Origin: Macrothele yani
Lineage: Eukaryota; Arthropoda; Arachnida; Araneae; Macrothelidae
Reading direction: 5' to 3'
DNA length: 64,000 nucleotides
NCBI GenBank assembly: GCA_039090855.1
Contig: CM077034.1
Span: 14,587,719 to 14,651,718, forward strand
Shown: positions 21,885-31,439 of the stretch, in pieces
Layout: each line of letters begins with the position of its first letter
How positions within the stretch are numbered: the first letter of the stretch is position 1
Position numbers and translations under genes: made by a program
Notes under the pieces: generated by a model
Told to the model about the DNA's origin: nothing
Seen by the model: only the letters and a program-made list of their open reading frames with translations
Databases searched by the model: none

Positions 21885-22535
21885 TCATTGTGACATCATC
21901 AGAGTTCTGACGGTCATGGTGTTTTTGGTGAGTTGTTTCCACGCGCTTGAAAGAAATGGCGTAGACGTCATGTCATTGACAAGTCGTGAAGAATTCCGGT
22001 ATATGTGGAAAGCTTCTAATACATGAAGCTTGTTAGTCGAATCAGGTTTATCAATAAAGAATAGCGTTTCCAAACAAAAATTTATGGTTATTTTCGTGAC
22101 AATGTTGGGCTATTGATGACTTCTTCAGTTCACAGTTCCGTACGTAAGTCTTGTGTTCCTTCACACGGAAACTTAAAGCCCTGCGAGTCTGTCCTATATA
22201 TGAAAGTCCACATTCACAAGGTATCTGATAAATTCCCCAGGAATTTGTCTTGGACGTAGTCTTTTGATCCGTAAAAATTCATCTTGTTTATGGGTTTGAA
22301 AATCACTTTTGAAATTAAAACTTTTGAGAATTTTTGAAATTCTGAAGCAAATCTGAGGAGCAAATGGGATAACCGCCCAATTCGTTCTCACTGGGAGGTC
22401 TGCTGGCGTGAGCGAGCAGACGGGCTTCGGTTTCCTAAATTTTTGGACTGCTTTTTCTATCACGGAAGGGCAATATCCTCTGTGTACTGCAGTTCGTTTA
22501 AGAAAATCAAGCTCTTTCTGTAAGGAATCCTCAGT
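21885..22535 (-). pseudogene. Penelope-like element remnant with GIY-YIG endonuclease
   Basis: Penelope-like elements join a reverse transcriptase to a GIY-YIG nuclease. On the minus strand, 22535-22250 encodes a connector (DSLQKELDFLKRTAVHRGYC, then ICFRISKILKSFNF). A frameshift near 22245 is followed in the next frame by GIYQIPCECGLSYIGQTRRA and RVKEHKTYVRNCE, with a CHENNH segment. This is a clear GIY-YIG domain with its Arg and Glu. A further frame change leads to 22073-21885 (KLHVLEAFHIYRNSSRLVND...WKQL), the usual C-terminal end. The reverse transcriptase itself is absent. The copy abuts the inverted-repeat arm at about 22540. Confidence 0.8.
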
Positions 22536-22539
22536 TGAA

Positions 22540-23310
22540 GTAAGTTATGATGCATAATGGCGATGGAAGTGATTCCGCTCCTATGTCCTGACCTTTGACC
22601 CCCATTTCGCCAATTTTCAATAGGGTTTGTCCCCAGGTGGTCCCCTACCACATACTAAAATTTAATCGAAATCGAACCTTTTTTACGTTATGACACCTAA
22701 GAGCAGTGGAATGGATCCCGCTGTTATGTCATGACCTTTGACCCCCATTTCGTTCACTTTCAATAGGGTTCCTTCCCAGGTGATGAGGCAGATGGGAATC
22801 GCGACCATCTGCTCGCAAGAGTGTGACGTCATGAAACTTTAATAGTATCCACACGCACAATGCATGGCGTAATGAGACAAATGGCGTGGCCGCCCCGGTG
22901 GCGCAGTGGTCTAAGGCGCTGGCCCCTGATCATTCGTCCGAACGAGGTCCGGGTTCGAATCCCGGCGAGGCATGAATGTTGAGTTTGTCTTACGGCACTG
23001 GCTCTCTCCCTTTCCTGGAACCAGTGACCCTAAATTAGGGACGGGCGACTGCTTATAGCCCATTGAGTTGCTCACGGTGGTCGTTAAACCTCCAACCAAA
23101 AAAAAAAAAAAAAAAACAGATGGCGTGACCGCGCGCCAACATCAAATGGCTCGACGCCATGACACTACACTAAAAACGTGGTAATTCGGGGTGGTTATTT
23201 AACCCACTAAACGAATTTTCTTAAAGTCGAGATCAAGCTAAATCGATTTCTAGTACCAGAAAACGGTAGGTTAACGACTTTCATCAAAATCCTTGGAGCC
23301 GTTTTCAAAA
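22540..23310 (-). repeat. right arm of the large inverted repeat with DR1 motifs
   Basis: Inverse of the left arm. Two 147-bp units carry TGACCTTTGACCCC at 22589-22602 and 22732-22745. The CRE-bearing part follows (AGTGTGACGTCATG), then the segment ending TGGAGCCGTTTTCAAAATAA. SINE copy 3 is inserted in it. Confidence 0.75.
22889..23116 (+). repeat. tRNA-derived SINE, copy 3
   Basis: Full SINE with box A, box B (GGGTTCGAATCC) and A-run. It is flanked by ATGGCGTG on both sides (8 bp; the preceding bases AA versus AG differ). It interrupts the inverted-repeat arm. Confidence 0.9.
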
Positions 23311-23319
23311 TAAAATTTA

Positions 23320-23541
23320 GCCGCCCCGGTGGCGCAGTGGTCTAAGGCGTTGGCCTCTGATCATTCGTCCGAAAGGGGTCCGGGTTCGAATCCCGGTGAG
23401 GCATGGATGTTGTGTTTGTCTTACGGCACTGGCTCTCTCCCTTCCCTGGAACCAGTGACTCTAAATTAGGGATGGGCGACTGCTTATAGCCCATTGAGTT
23501 GCTCACGGTAATCGTTAAACCTCCAATCAAAAAAAAAAAAA
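23320..23541 (+). repeat. tRNA-derived SINE, copy 4
   Basis: Full SINE of the same family ending in a 13-14 base A-run. It lies at the outer end of the inverted-repeat arm. No target duplication could be read. Confidence 0.9.
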
Positions 23542-24190
23542 GTTATTGATTTTTAATAAAATTATGGTTATGTTTTAGAAAAGATTAAGTATTCCAAGTT
23601 ATAATATGAAGTTTTTTAATCGATGTTCAAATGTTCATCCTTGGGAACACATTAATTGTGAAGGAAATGTGTAGAAAATTTTTTCCATTGGAAGTATAGG
23701 AAGCAAAATTACTTGACGTCCACCTTAATAATATGGGATAAGGGCGATGGAATGGATCGCAATCCTATGTCCTGACCTTTGGCCCCATTTCATCTATTTG
23801 AAATATGGTTCGTCCATAGTGGTCCCCTACTACTACATACTGAAATTTCTTCGAAATCGAACTATTTTTACGCACGTTATATGACGCATAAGGGCAATGG
23901 AATGCATCCCGCTCTTATGTCCTGACCTTTGACCCCACTTCACCCATTTTGAATAGGGTTCGTCCCCAGGCGGTTCCCTACCACATAGTAAAATTTCATT
24001 GAAATCGAACCATATTTACGCAAGTTGTGACGCATAAGTGCAATGGAATGGATCCCGCTCCTACGTTGGGACCTTTGACCACATTTGTCCCATTTTCAAT
24101 AGGGTTCGTCCCCAGGTGGTCCCCTACCACATACTAAAATTTCATCGAAATCGAACCATTTTTACGCCAGTTATCGTGCGGACAGACGGA
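23542..24190 (-). repeat. AT-rich stretch, then further 147-bp units (inverse orientation)
   Basis: Positions 23542-23740 are AT-rich and unassigned. From about 23740, units like those at 17143-17740 recur in inverse orientation, with TGACCTTTGACCCC at 23923-23936 and degenerate versions near 23773 and 24070. Confidence 0.65.
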
Positions 24191-24490
24191 CAAAGATGGA
24201 GCATATACGCTTCTTCAGTTCAACACAATTTTATTAACAAGGTTGGGTTCAGGAGGCGAACATGGGCGTCCTGGTACATATATTGTACGGTAAAATATAC
24301 AAACTCTAAAATTCTATGTACATTATATACAGCACGATGTATTGATTCACAAAGGAGCCTCGTGGTAAGAGGTGCAGTCATTTTGCACAAGAACAATAAG
24401 AGAGATTGTCGAAACATTTCGTCTCGAAGCATAAGTATATTATAGTGCTGACAAATAACAGAACGAGAATATTATAATGAAGCACTGTAC
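24191..24490. other. unassigned sequence
   Basis: No supportable gene. Short frames exist on both strands but show no recognisable domain. Confidence 0.35.
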
Positions 24491-24502
24491 AAAAGGAGAA
24501 CT

Positions 24503-25804
24503 GCCGCCCCGGTGGCGCAGTGGTCTAAGGCGTTGGCCTATGATCATTCGTCCGTAAGGGGTCCGGGTTCGAATCCCGGTCAGGCATGGATGTTGTGTTT
24601 GTCTTACGGCACTGGTTCTCTCCCTTCCCTGGAACCAGTGACCCGAAATTAGGGACGGGCGACTGCTTATAGCCCATTGAGTTGCTCACGGTGATCGTTA
24701 AACCTCCAATCAATCAATGAATGGATGTTGTGTTTGTCTTACGGCACTGGCTCTCTCCCTTCCCTGGAACCAGTGACCCTAAATTAGGGACGGGCGACTG
24801 CTTATAGCCCATGGAGTTGCTCACGGCGATCGTTAAACCTCCAATCAATCAATGAATGGATGTTGTGTTTGTCTTACGACACTGGCTCTCTCCCTTCCCT
24901 GGAACCAGTGGCCCTACATTAGGGACGGGCGACTGCTTATAGCCCATTGAGTTGCTCACGGTGGTCGTTAAACCTCCAATCAATCAATGGATGATGTGTT
25001 TGTCTTACGGCACTGGCTCTCTCCCTTCCCTGGAACCAGTGACCCTAAATTAGGGACAGGCGACTGCTTATAGCCCAATGAGTTGCTGACGGTGGTCGTT
25101 AAACCTCCAATCAATCAATGAATGGATGTTGTGTTTGTCTTACGGCACTGGCTCTCTCCCTTCCCTGGAACCAGTGACCCTAAATTAGGGACGGGCGACT
25201 GCTTATAGCCCATTGAGTTGCTCACGGTGGTCGTTAAACCTCCAATCAATCAATGGATGTTGTGTTTGTCTTACGGCACTGGTTCTCTCCCTTCCCTGGA
25301 ACCAGTGACCCTAAATTAGGGACGGGCGACTGCTTATAGCCCATTGAGTTGCTCACGGTGATCGTTAAACCTCCAATCAATCAATGAATGGATGTTGTGT
25401 TTGTCTTACGACACTGGCTCTCTCCCTTCCCTGGAACCAGTAACCCTAAATTAGGGACGGGCGACTGCTTATAGCCCATTGAGTTGCTCACGGTGGTCGT
25501 TAAACCTCCAATCAATCAATGAATGGATGTTGTGTTTGTCTTAGGGCACTGGCTCTCCCTTCCCTGGAACCAGTGACCCTAAATTAGGGACGGGCGACTG
25601 CTTATAGCCCATTGAGTTGCTCACGGTGATCGTTAAACCTCCAATCAATCAATCAATGAATGGATGTTGTGTTTGTCTTACGGCACTGGCTCTCTCCCTT
25701 CCCTGGAACCAGTGGCCCTAAATTAGGGACGGGCGACTGCTTATAGCCCATTGAGTTGTTCACGGTGGTCGTTAAACCAAACCTCCAATCAAAAAAAAAA
25801 AAAA
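24503..25804 (+). repeat. SINE with ninefold tandem body inside one target duplication
   Basis: It starts as a normal SINE with tRNA-like head (24503-24585). The body unit of about 134 bp (GGATGTTGTGTTTGTCTTAC to GTTAAACCTCCAATCAATCA) then repeats nine times, starting near 24585, 24720, 24855, 24987, 25122, 25254, 25388, 25523 and 25661. Only the first unit has a tRNA head. An A-run ends it. AAAAGGAGAACT lies at 24491-24502 and again at about 25805-25816, so the whole multimer sits inside one target duplication. Confidence 0.92.
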
Positions 25805-25817
25805 AAAAGGAGAACTG

Positions 25818-26787
25818 TAGATGACAATGTGAAACCTAAGGCAAACAGAATTAAGATGTCTTTAGTACTGGTAGAAATTATGATAATCATAGAGAAAACA
25901 AGTAAGACTATATACATTTGTACAGTATGGTGCATATATATATTCACATGTGTTAGAAGATATAAGTTGTATGTTGAAGTTTGATTCCGAAAACCAATGA
26001 TGAGCATGCACGTTGAACTGAAGTTCAACAGAGCTAGGAGCAACGAGGTTATAAACTACCGGTTGGAAAGCGTAAAAAAGAACGCGCTTATCTGTCACAG
26101 AGCGTAAAATTCACATTTTAATTGGAAGGGAGTATCCCCAATTGTGTTTGTAAATGGAGGCGATTGAAAATTTCAGGTGGGGAGTTTTGAATATGTGACT
26201 TAATAATATTAAAAGACTCTGGGAAAACAGCAGTAATTTTTCAAACCATATAAGCTATACTTCGGTTTTAAAATAAGCAGGTGAATTAGATCAAAAAAAT
26301 TATTACATTCTATCTAATACAAATTACATCTATTATTATGATTCATTTTACAAAACCAGAGTTGTTCGTTTTGCGGTACATTGATATCATAAAATTGCGC
26401 CTTAAATATATGTCTGTCTTTCATTCCTTGCCACTGTTAGCAAGCTTTTGTTTTATTTCTCAGGGTTTATCTGGCCCAATTTCAGAAATATGTATTAAGA
26501 TTGCTCAGTGAATTTCTAAATTTTGGCTGAATTCTGTTTTGTGTGTTAAAGCCACGTTCACATGGTACATTTGTTAAGGGGCTTTCCGTAAAGTACGTCC
26601 GTGATATTTTACTATTTTTAGACTCCCCCCCCATGTCACATTTTGTCCGATTGTTGACACCTTCCCCCTAAAAAGTACGTCCTAATTCGCGCAACCCCCC
26701 CCCCCTTTTTTTTTTGACGACTGCTTTTAGAAGTCCGTTGAGAAACAGAAAGAAAATATGCAATTATTTAAAGGAATCTTCCATATA
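25818..26787. other. AT-rich sequence with a G/C-tract repeat near 26565-26720
   Basis: No gene is supportable. Around 26575-26715 a GGGGCTTTCCGTAAAGTACG stretch with C-runs looks like a dispersed noncoding repeat that I cannot name. Confidence 0.35.
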
Positions 26788-28182
26788 CACTGCTGGCCAC
26801 CCAAAATGCAACACCAAGAAGGAAGCATCCGATTGGCCTGAAATTCGCAGCATGCGTCGCCCGCGAGAGTACGTGCAAACGATTAGCATTGCAGGGCATA
26901 TGCAAATCATGTGCGCCCGGCACGCCACCGAGAAGCACTATAAGAAGGGTGCACAGAAGGCGGGGTGTATGTAGTGGAAGTGTGTTGTGCTGCCGGTCCT
27001 GTGCGTGGGAGGCTTCCTGATGCCTCGTCGCAGAATACGGCAGTCATTCCAGCACGTTTCGGAGTTCGACAGAGGACGAATAGTGGCTTATCGCGACAGC
27101 GGTTTATCGTACCGAGACATCGGCGCCCGTCGGGGGGACGACATCCAGCCACAGTGCGGCGAGTATTGATTCGGTGAGTGCAGGAGGGACGGACGGACCG
27201 ACGTGAGCTATTGCCGCAGCCGCGGCACACCACCGAACGAGAGGACCGGCATGTTTTGCGGCGGGCATTGACGGCTCGCACCGCCACATGAAGAACGTTA
27301 GCGCTGGAAATAGGGTTTGTTGCGCAACAACCTGTGTCAGCACGTACCGTTCGACGTCGTCTGCGGGAGTTGGGACTTGTCGCACGGCGCCCATTGCTGC
27401 GATTACAATTGACGTCCCACGACCGGGGCGGCAGTGGGCCGTTGAACGCCGCACATGGACTACGGAATGGCACGACATTGTTTTCTCCGACGAATCCCGC
27501 TTCTGCCTGCAACACAGCGATGGTTGGATCCGCGAGTGGCGGCACCGCGGCGAAAGACTGTGACGCCTGCATTATGCATCGCCATACCGGTTCGTCGCCT
27601 GGCGTTATGGTTTGGGGCGCAATTGGATATGACACCCGCACCCCTCTGCTACGCATTGCCGGTACACTCAACAGCCACCGCACCATCTCCGACGTTTTGG
27701 AGCCTGTAGTCCTCCCTTAGCTGCAGGACCTGCCAGCGGCCACGTTTCAACAGGACAATGCGTGCCCGCACGTGGCACGCATCTTGCAACAATTCTTCAC
27801 GGCCCACCAGGAGTCACTGCTGCCGTGGCCCGCCTGTTCTGACGATATGTCGCCCATCGAACACGTCTGGTCGCTGATCGGCAACCGAGTGGCCCGGCAA
27901 GCACCACCCGCGGCTTCGCATGATGAACTGTGGCAACGTGTGGAAGCAACCTGGACCGACAAACCCCAAAGCCCAACTCCAAAGCCTCTTTCGTTCAATG
28001 CCGCGGCCGTTATTGCTAGCCATGGGGAGCCACACGAACTATTGATGCCTGCGTGTTCCGGAAGTCGCACGGGCCTGTAAGCTCAATCGTTTTTATCTTT
28101 GTATCTGTTGTTATGTGTCCAGTAAATCTGGCTTTGCTATCTCGTGTCATTCTTGGTGTTGCATTTTGGGTGGCCAGAAGTG
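26788..28182 (+). mobile_element. Tc1-like DNA transposon, fourth family, near-perfect TIRs
   Basis: The ends, CACTGCTGGCCACCCAAAAT at 26788 and the complement of CACTTCTGGCCACCCAAAAT ending at 28182, match over about 33 bp with one mismatch. TA borders both (26786-26787 and 28183-28184). Length is 1395 bp. GC content is visibly higher than the flanks. TIR conservation suggests a younger insertion than the other Tc1-like copies. Confidence 0.93.
27020..28080 (+). pseudogene. Tc1-like transposase of the fourth family, frameshifted
   Basis: ATG at 27020 gives MPRRRIRQSFQHVSEFDRGR and an HTH (IVAYRDSGLSYRDIGARRG), then the frame is lost near 27130. The middle is spread over two frames (TVRRRLRELGLVARRP; then DIVFSDESRFCLQHSDGW with the first catalytic Asp). 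A frame change near 27560 leads to SPGVMVWGAIGYDTRTPLLR, then a stop (TAG at 27718). After the stop the same frame continues with the second Asp in FQQDNACPHVARIL and MSPIEHVWSLIGNRV. The spacing of 34 residues to the Glu is a complete DD34E pair. The C-terminal end is at 28080. All catalytic residues survive, but frameshifts and a stop prevent a full protein. Confidence 0.87.
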
Positions 28183-28335
28183 TATTTACACTTTTTCTTC
28201 AGAAAATATTATTTAGGCATTAATTTATTTCCAAATGCTACCCGAACTTTAACATTCTGAAATAGAGATCTTACAAATGAGCGCTTGCATTCAAGTTTTG
28301 CATCTACAAAACACCATAAATTTGTTGTACAAATA

Positions 28336-28662
28336 ATCATCATTGTCAACCATTATCAATCCACTGCTGGACGAAGGTCTTCCCAAGTTTCCTCTACAAC
28401 GGTCTGTCTTGTGCCAGTCTCCTCCATGTCACCGCTGCATACTTTCGAATTTCATCCACCCATCTCCCATGTGGTCTTCTTCTGGGTCTTTTCCTGTCCC
28501 TTGGAATCCAATCTAAAATTTCGGCTGTCCATCGATGGTCTGTTCTTCTGGCAGTATGTCCAGCTCATTGCCATTTCAGGGATTTAACTCTGATCATGAT
28601 GTCTTCCACTCTTGTCATATTTCGGATCCACGAGTTCCTCTTCTTATCTCTCCTGGTTACAC
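28336..28662 (-). repeat. RTE 3'-end fragment
   Basis: Minus strand. It corresponds to the last 320 bp of the RTE ORF and its short tail (ATCATCATTGTCAACC). TTTGTTGTACAAATA at 28321-28335 and 28682-28696 is a 15-bp target duplication. The 19-20 nt between the RTE end and the second duplication are an inverse copy of the flank (see finding). Confidence 0.88.
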
Positions 28663-28775
28663 CCAATATTAAGTTCTCGTATTTGTTGTACAAATACGAG
28701 AACTTAATATTGTGATTTAGCTAAGTATCACTAGAAATCTGAAATATTTCATACTTTTTTCTAACTGTCAAAAGA

Positions 28776-28838
28776 AGAAACAAGAAAGACGACACACCGA
28801 ATTTTCATGTGTAATGAGCACGTCTTTTGAATCCGTTC
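28776..28838 (+). repeat. diverged half of a 270-bp satellite monomer
   Basis: AGAAACAAGAAAG...CGTCTTTTGAATCCGTTC matches the 7.4-12.4 kb monomer. The monomer continues at 42409 (GTTCTGATGCGAATTAAATT), so it was split by the insertion between them. Confidence 0.85.
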
Positions 28839-28995
28839 TGTAACGTATACTCTAGATTCAGTTTCTTTTTGATTTTACTATCTCTTGTTATTTAATTTTC
28901 CTATGCAAATTATCTTCTCACTTAACGAAATGTTGTTTCTCCCGCTGAATTATATGTGGCAACGAGTGTACGTCATGACGTGGTGGTATGCAGTA

Positions 28996-31238
28996 TATAT
29001 ATATCATCATCATCATCATCATTGTCAACCATTATCAATCCACTGCTGGACGAAGGTCTCCCAAGTTTCCTCCACAACGGTCGGTCTTGTGCCAGTCTCC
29101 TCCATGTCACCCCTGCATACTTTCGAATTTCATCCACCCATCTCCCATGTGGTCTTCTTCTGGGTCTTTTCCTGTCCCTTGGAATCCAATCTAAAATTTC
29201 GCCTGTCCATCGATGATCTGTCCTTCTGGCAGTATGTCCAGCCCATTGCCATTTCAGGGACTTAACTCTGATCATGATGTCTTCCACTCTTGTCATTTTT
29301 CGGATCCACGTGTTCCTCTTCTTATCTCTCCTGGTTACACGAAGCATGCACCTCTCCATGCTGCTTTGAGTTGTCTGCAGCCTTTGTATGTCTCTTTTAG
29401 TTAAGGTCCACGTCTCTGCACCATACGTAAGCACTGGAAGGATGCATTGATCAAACACTTTTCTTTTAAGACATAATGGCATATTGCTCTTGAAAATTAT
29501 GCTGTTTCTTCCAAAAGCTCTCCAGGCAAGTTTTGTACGCCGATTAATTTCTTCACCAATGTGACCCTCACTTGATATCTGCTGTCCAAGATAAACGTAC
29601 GTGTCTGTTATTTCCAGCTTTTCTCCATCAATCGATAAATCTTTATTTCTTGTAAAAGCATTGAACATCACTTTTGTCTTCTGAAAGTTCATTTTTAATC
29701 CCACTTCTTTACTCTTGTCAGCAAGTTCCTGGATCATACTCTGCAGCTCTGATGGGGTAGTTGCAAAAATGACTACGTCATCAGAAAAACGAAGGTGGGT
29801 TAGATAATCTCCATTAATCTTTATCCCCTTGTTTTCCCAGCTCAGCGACTGAAAAACACCCTCCAATGTGGCATTAAAGAGCTTCGGAGATATGGTGTCA
29901 CCTTGTCTCACTCCCTTTCCAATTTTTACGTGTGTTGTATTTTCAAACAGCCTAATCTTTGCACTTGCATTTTCATAGATGTTATTAATAATATAAATGT
30001 ATGCATCTTCAATACCGCAGGTTTTCAGAGCCATTGTAACTGCTGATGGTTTTACCGAATCAAAGGCTTTTTCATAATCGATAAAAGCCATGCACAATGG
30101 AAGTTCATATTCCCTCGCTCTTTCAATTAGTTCTCTCAGCACGTGGATATGATCTATTGTGCTGTAGCCACTCCTGAATCCAGCTTGTTCTCTCGGTTGA
30201 GCCATGTCCAGTGTTACCTTCAAGCGGTGTGAAAGAACTTTAGTGAAGATCTTATAAACTACTGATAGGAGTCTGATAGGTCTGTAGTTTTCAAGATCCT
30301 CAATGTCACCTTTCTTATGTAGCAGGATCATTGTAGCGGTGTTCCAATCCTCAGGAATCTTTCCTTCATTAAGGCATCGAGTGAAAATTTGGGCGAGTAC
30401 TGTTTCGATTTCTCCACTTGCTTCTTGTATGATGTCTATAGTAATTCCATCTTCTCCTGGAGCTTTTCTCCGCTTCATGTTCTTGATTGCATGTGCAACT
30501 TCTGCTGGAAGGACTGGAGGAACTCTGGTACTGGTATCTTTCATGATGTCTGGAGTGCATGTATCATCCCTTTCATATAATTTGGAGTAGAAATCTTTCA
30601 CTCTTGTCAAAATTTCGCCTCTATTTCTTGTTACAGAACCATCTTCTTTTCTCAGTGCCAGAATCTGTTTTCTTCCCTTACTGAGATGTCCCTTTGCTAT
30701 CTTTAGGCTTTGGTTGTTTTCAATTGCTTTCCTCACTAGTTCACAGTTGAATTTCCTTACGTCTTCAGTGATACTTTTTCGTGCTGTCTTGCATAGCTCT
30801 ATATATTCCACTTTGGAAGTCACATCTTCTTTAGTTGTCCTCATCTCTCTTCTTTTTTGCATCAACATTTTCGTTTTTCCTGATAATTTATTTACATGCA
30901 ACTTGTTCTTAGACCCAGCTAATTTTATTGCTGTTTCCATAAGAGCTTTGGTTACTTTTCTGTTAACTTCAGAGATGTCCACTTCTTCCGATGTTAGGCC
31001 TTCTAAAGCAGAGAACCTGTTCTTCAGTTCCAACTTGAAGGTATTATGGTGTTTTTTAAGGTTGGTTATGTCAATAGATTTTGTTTGTCTTATGAGCTTG
31101 CCACGTTCAAGTTTAGTGTTGAGGTGCATCTTACATCTCACCAATCTATGGTCACTACCTGTGTTGAACTTGTTTAGCACACTGCAGTCTTCTATGACGA
31201 ATTTTTTGTTACACATAATAAAATCAATTTCACTTGCA
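28996..31238 (-). pseudogene. RTE-type LINE, longest copy (endonuclease end plus full RT)
   Basis: Minus strand, continuous frame of over 700 residues. It opens at the very end of the endonuclease domain (FNTGSDHRLVRCKM has the SDH motif). After a long connector come the RT blocks: APGEDGITIDIIQ, NYRPIRLLSVVYKIFTKVLS, REQAGFRSGYSTIDHIHVLR, MAFIDYEKAFDSV, GVRQGDTISPKLFN and the catalytic LRFSDDVVIFAT. The thumb and the basic C-terminal region follow. The box reads FSDD, where the other copies here read FADD. A one-base loss near the C-terminus (KLGRPSSSS instead of GETFVQQWIDNG) drives the frame through the ATG-rich tail. The 5' end is cut within the endonuclease at a (TA)n tract (31239-31278), so it cannot move on its own. 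Confidence 0.92.

Positions 31239-31278
<40 letters not shown>
31239..31278. repeat. (TA)n microsatellite at RTE 5' junction
   Basis: About 20 TA units border the truncated 5' end of the RTE copy. A shorter TATATATA tract borders the 3' end (28997-29006), so the insertion hit a TA repeat. Confidence 0.85.
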
Positions 31279-31281
<3 letters not shown>

Positions 31282-31439
31282 CGCGCTCAAGATACCAGAG
31301 AACTTCGTTTTATGTGTGATAGATTCTTCCTGATTATTGATATGCGATTTACCTACTTTTCGACGATATTACGAAAGTTCGGGCTATCAGTAGTTGTGTT
31401 ATTTTGGAGTGTGTATTTGAGTAATACCAGGAGCTCCCC

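Noticed and set aside
28885..29404. Several plus-strand frames opposite the RTE copy
   Set aside because: Antisense shadows of the RTE coding sequence; the same shadows appear opposite the other RTE copies.
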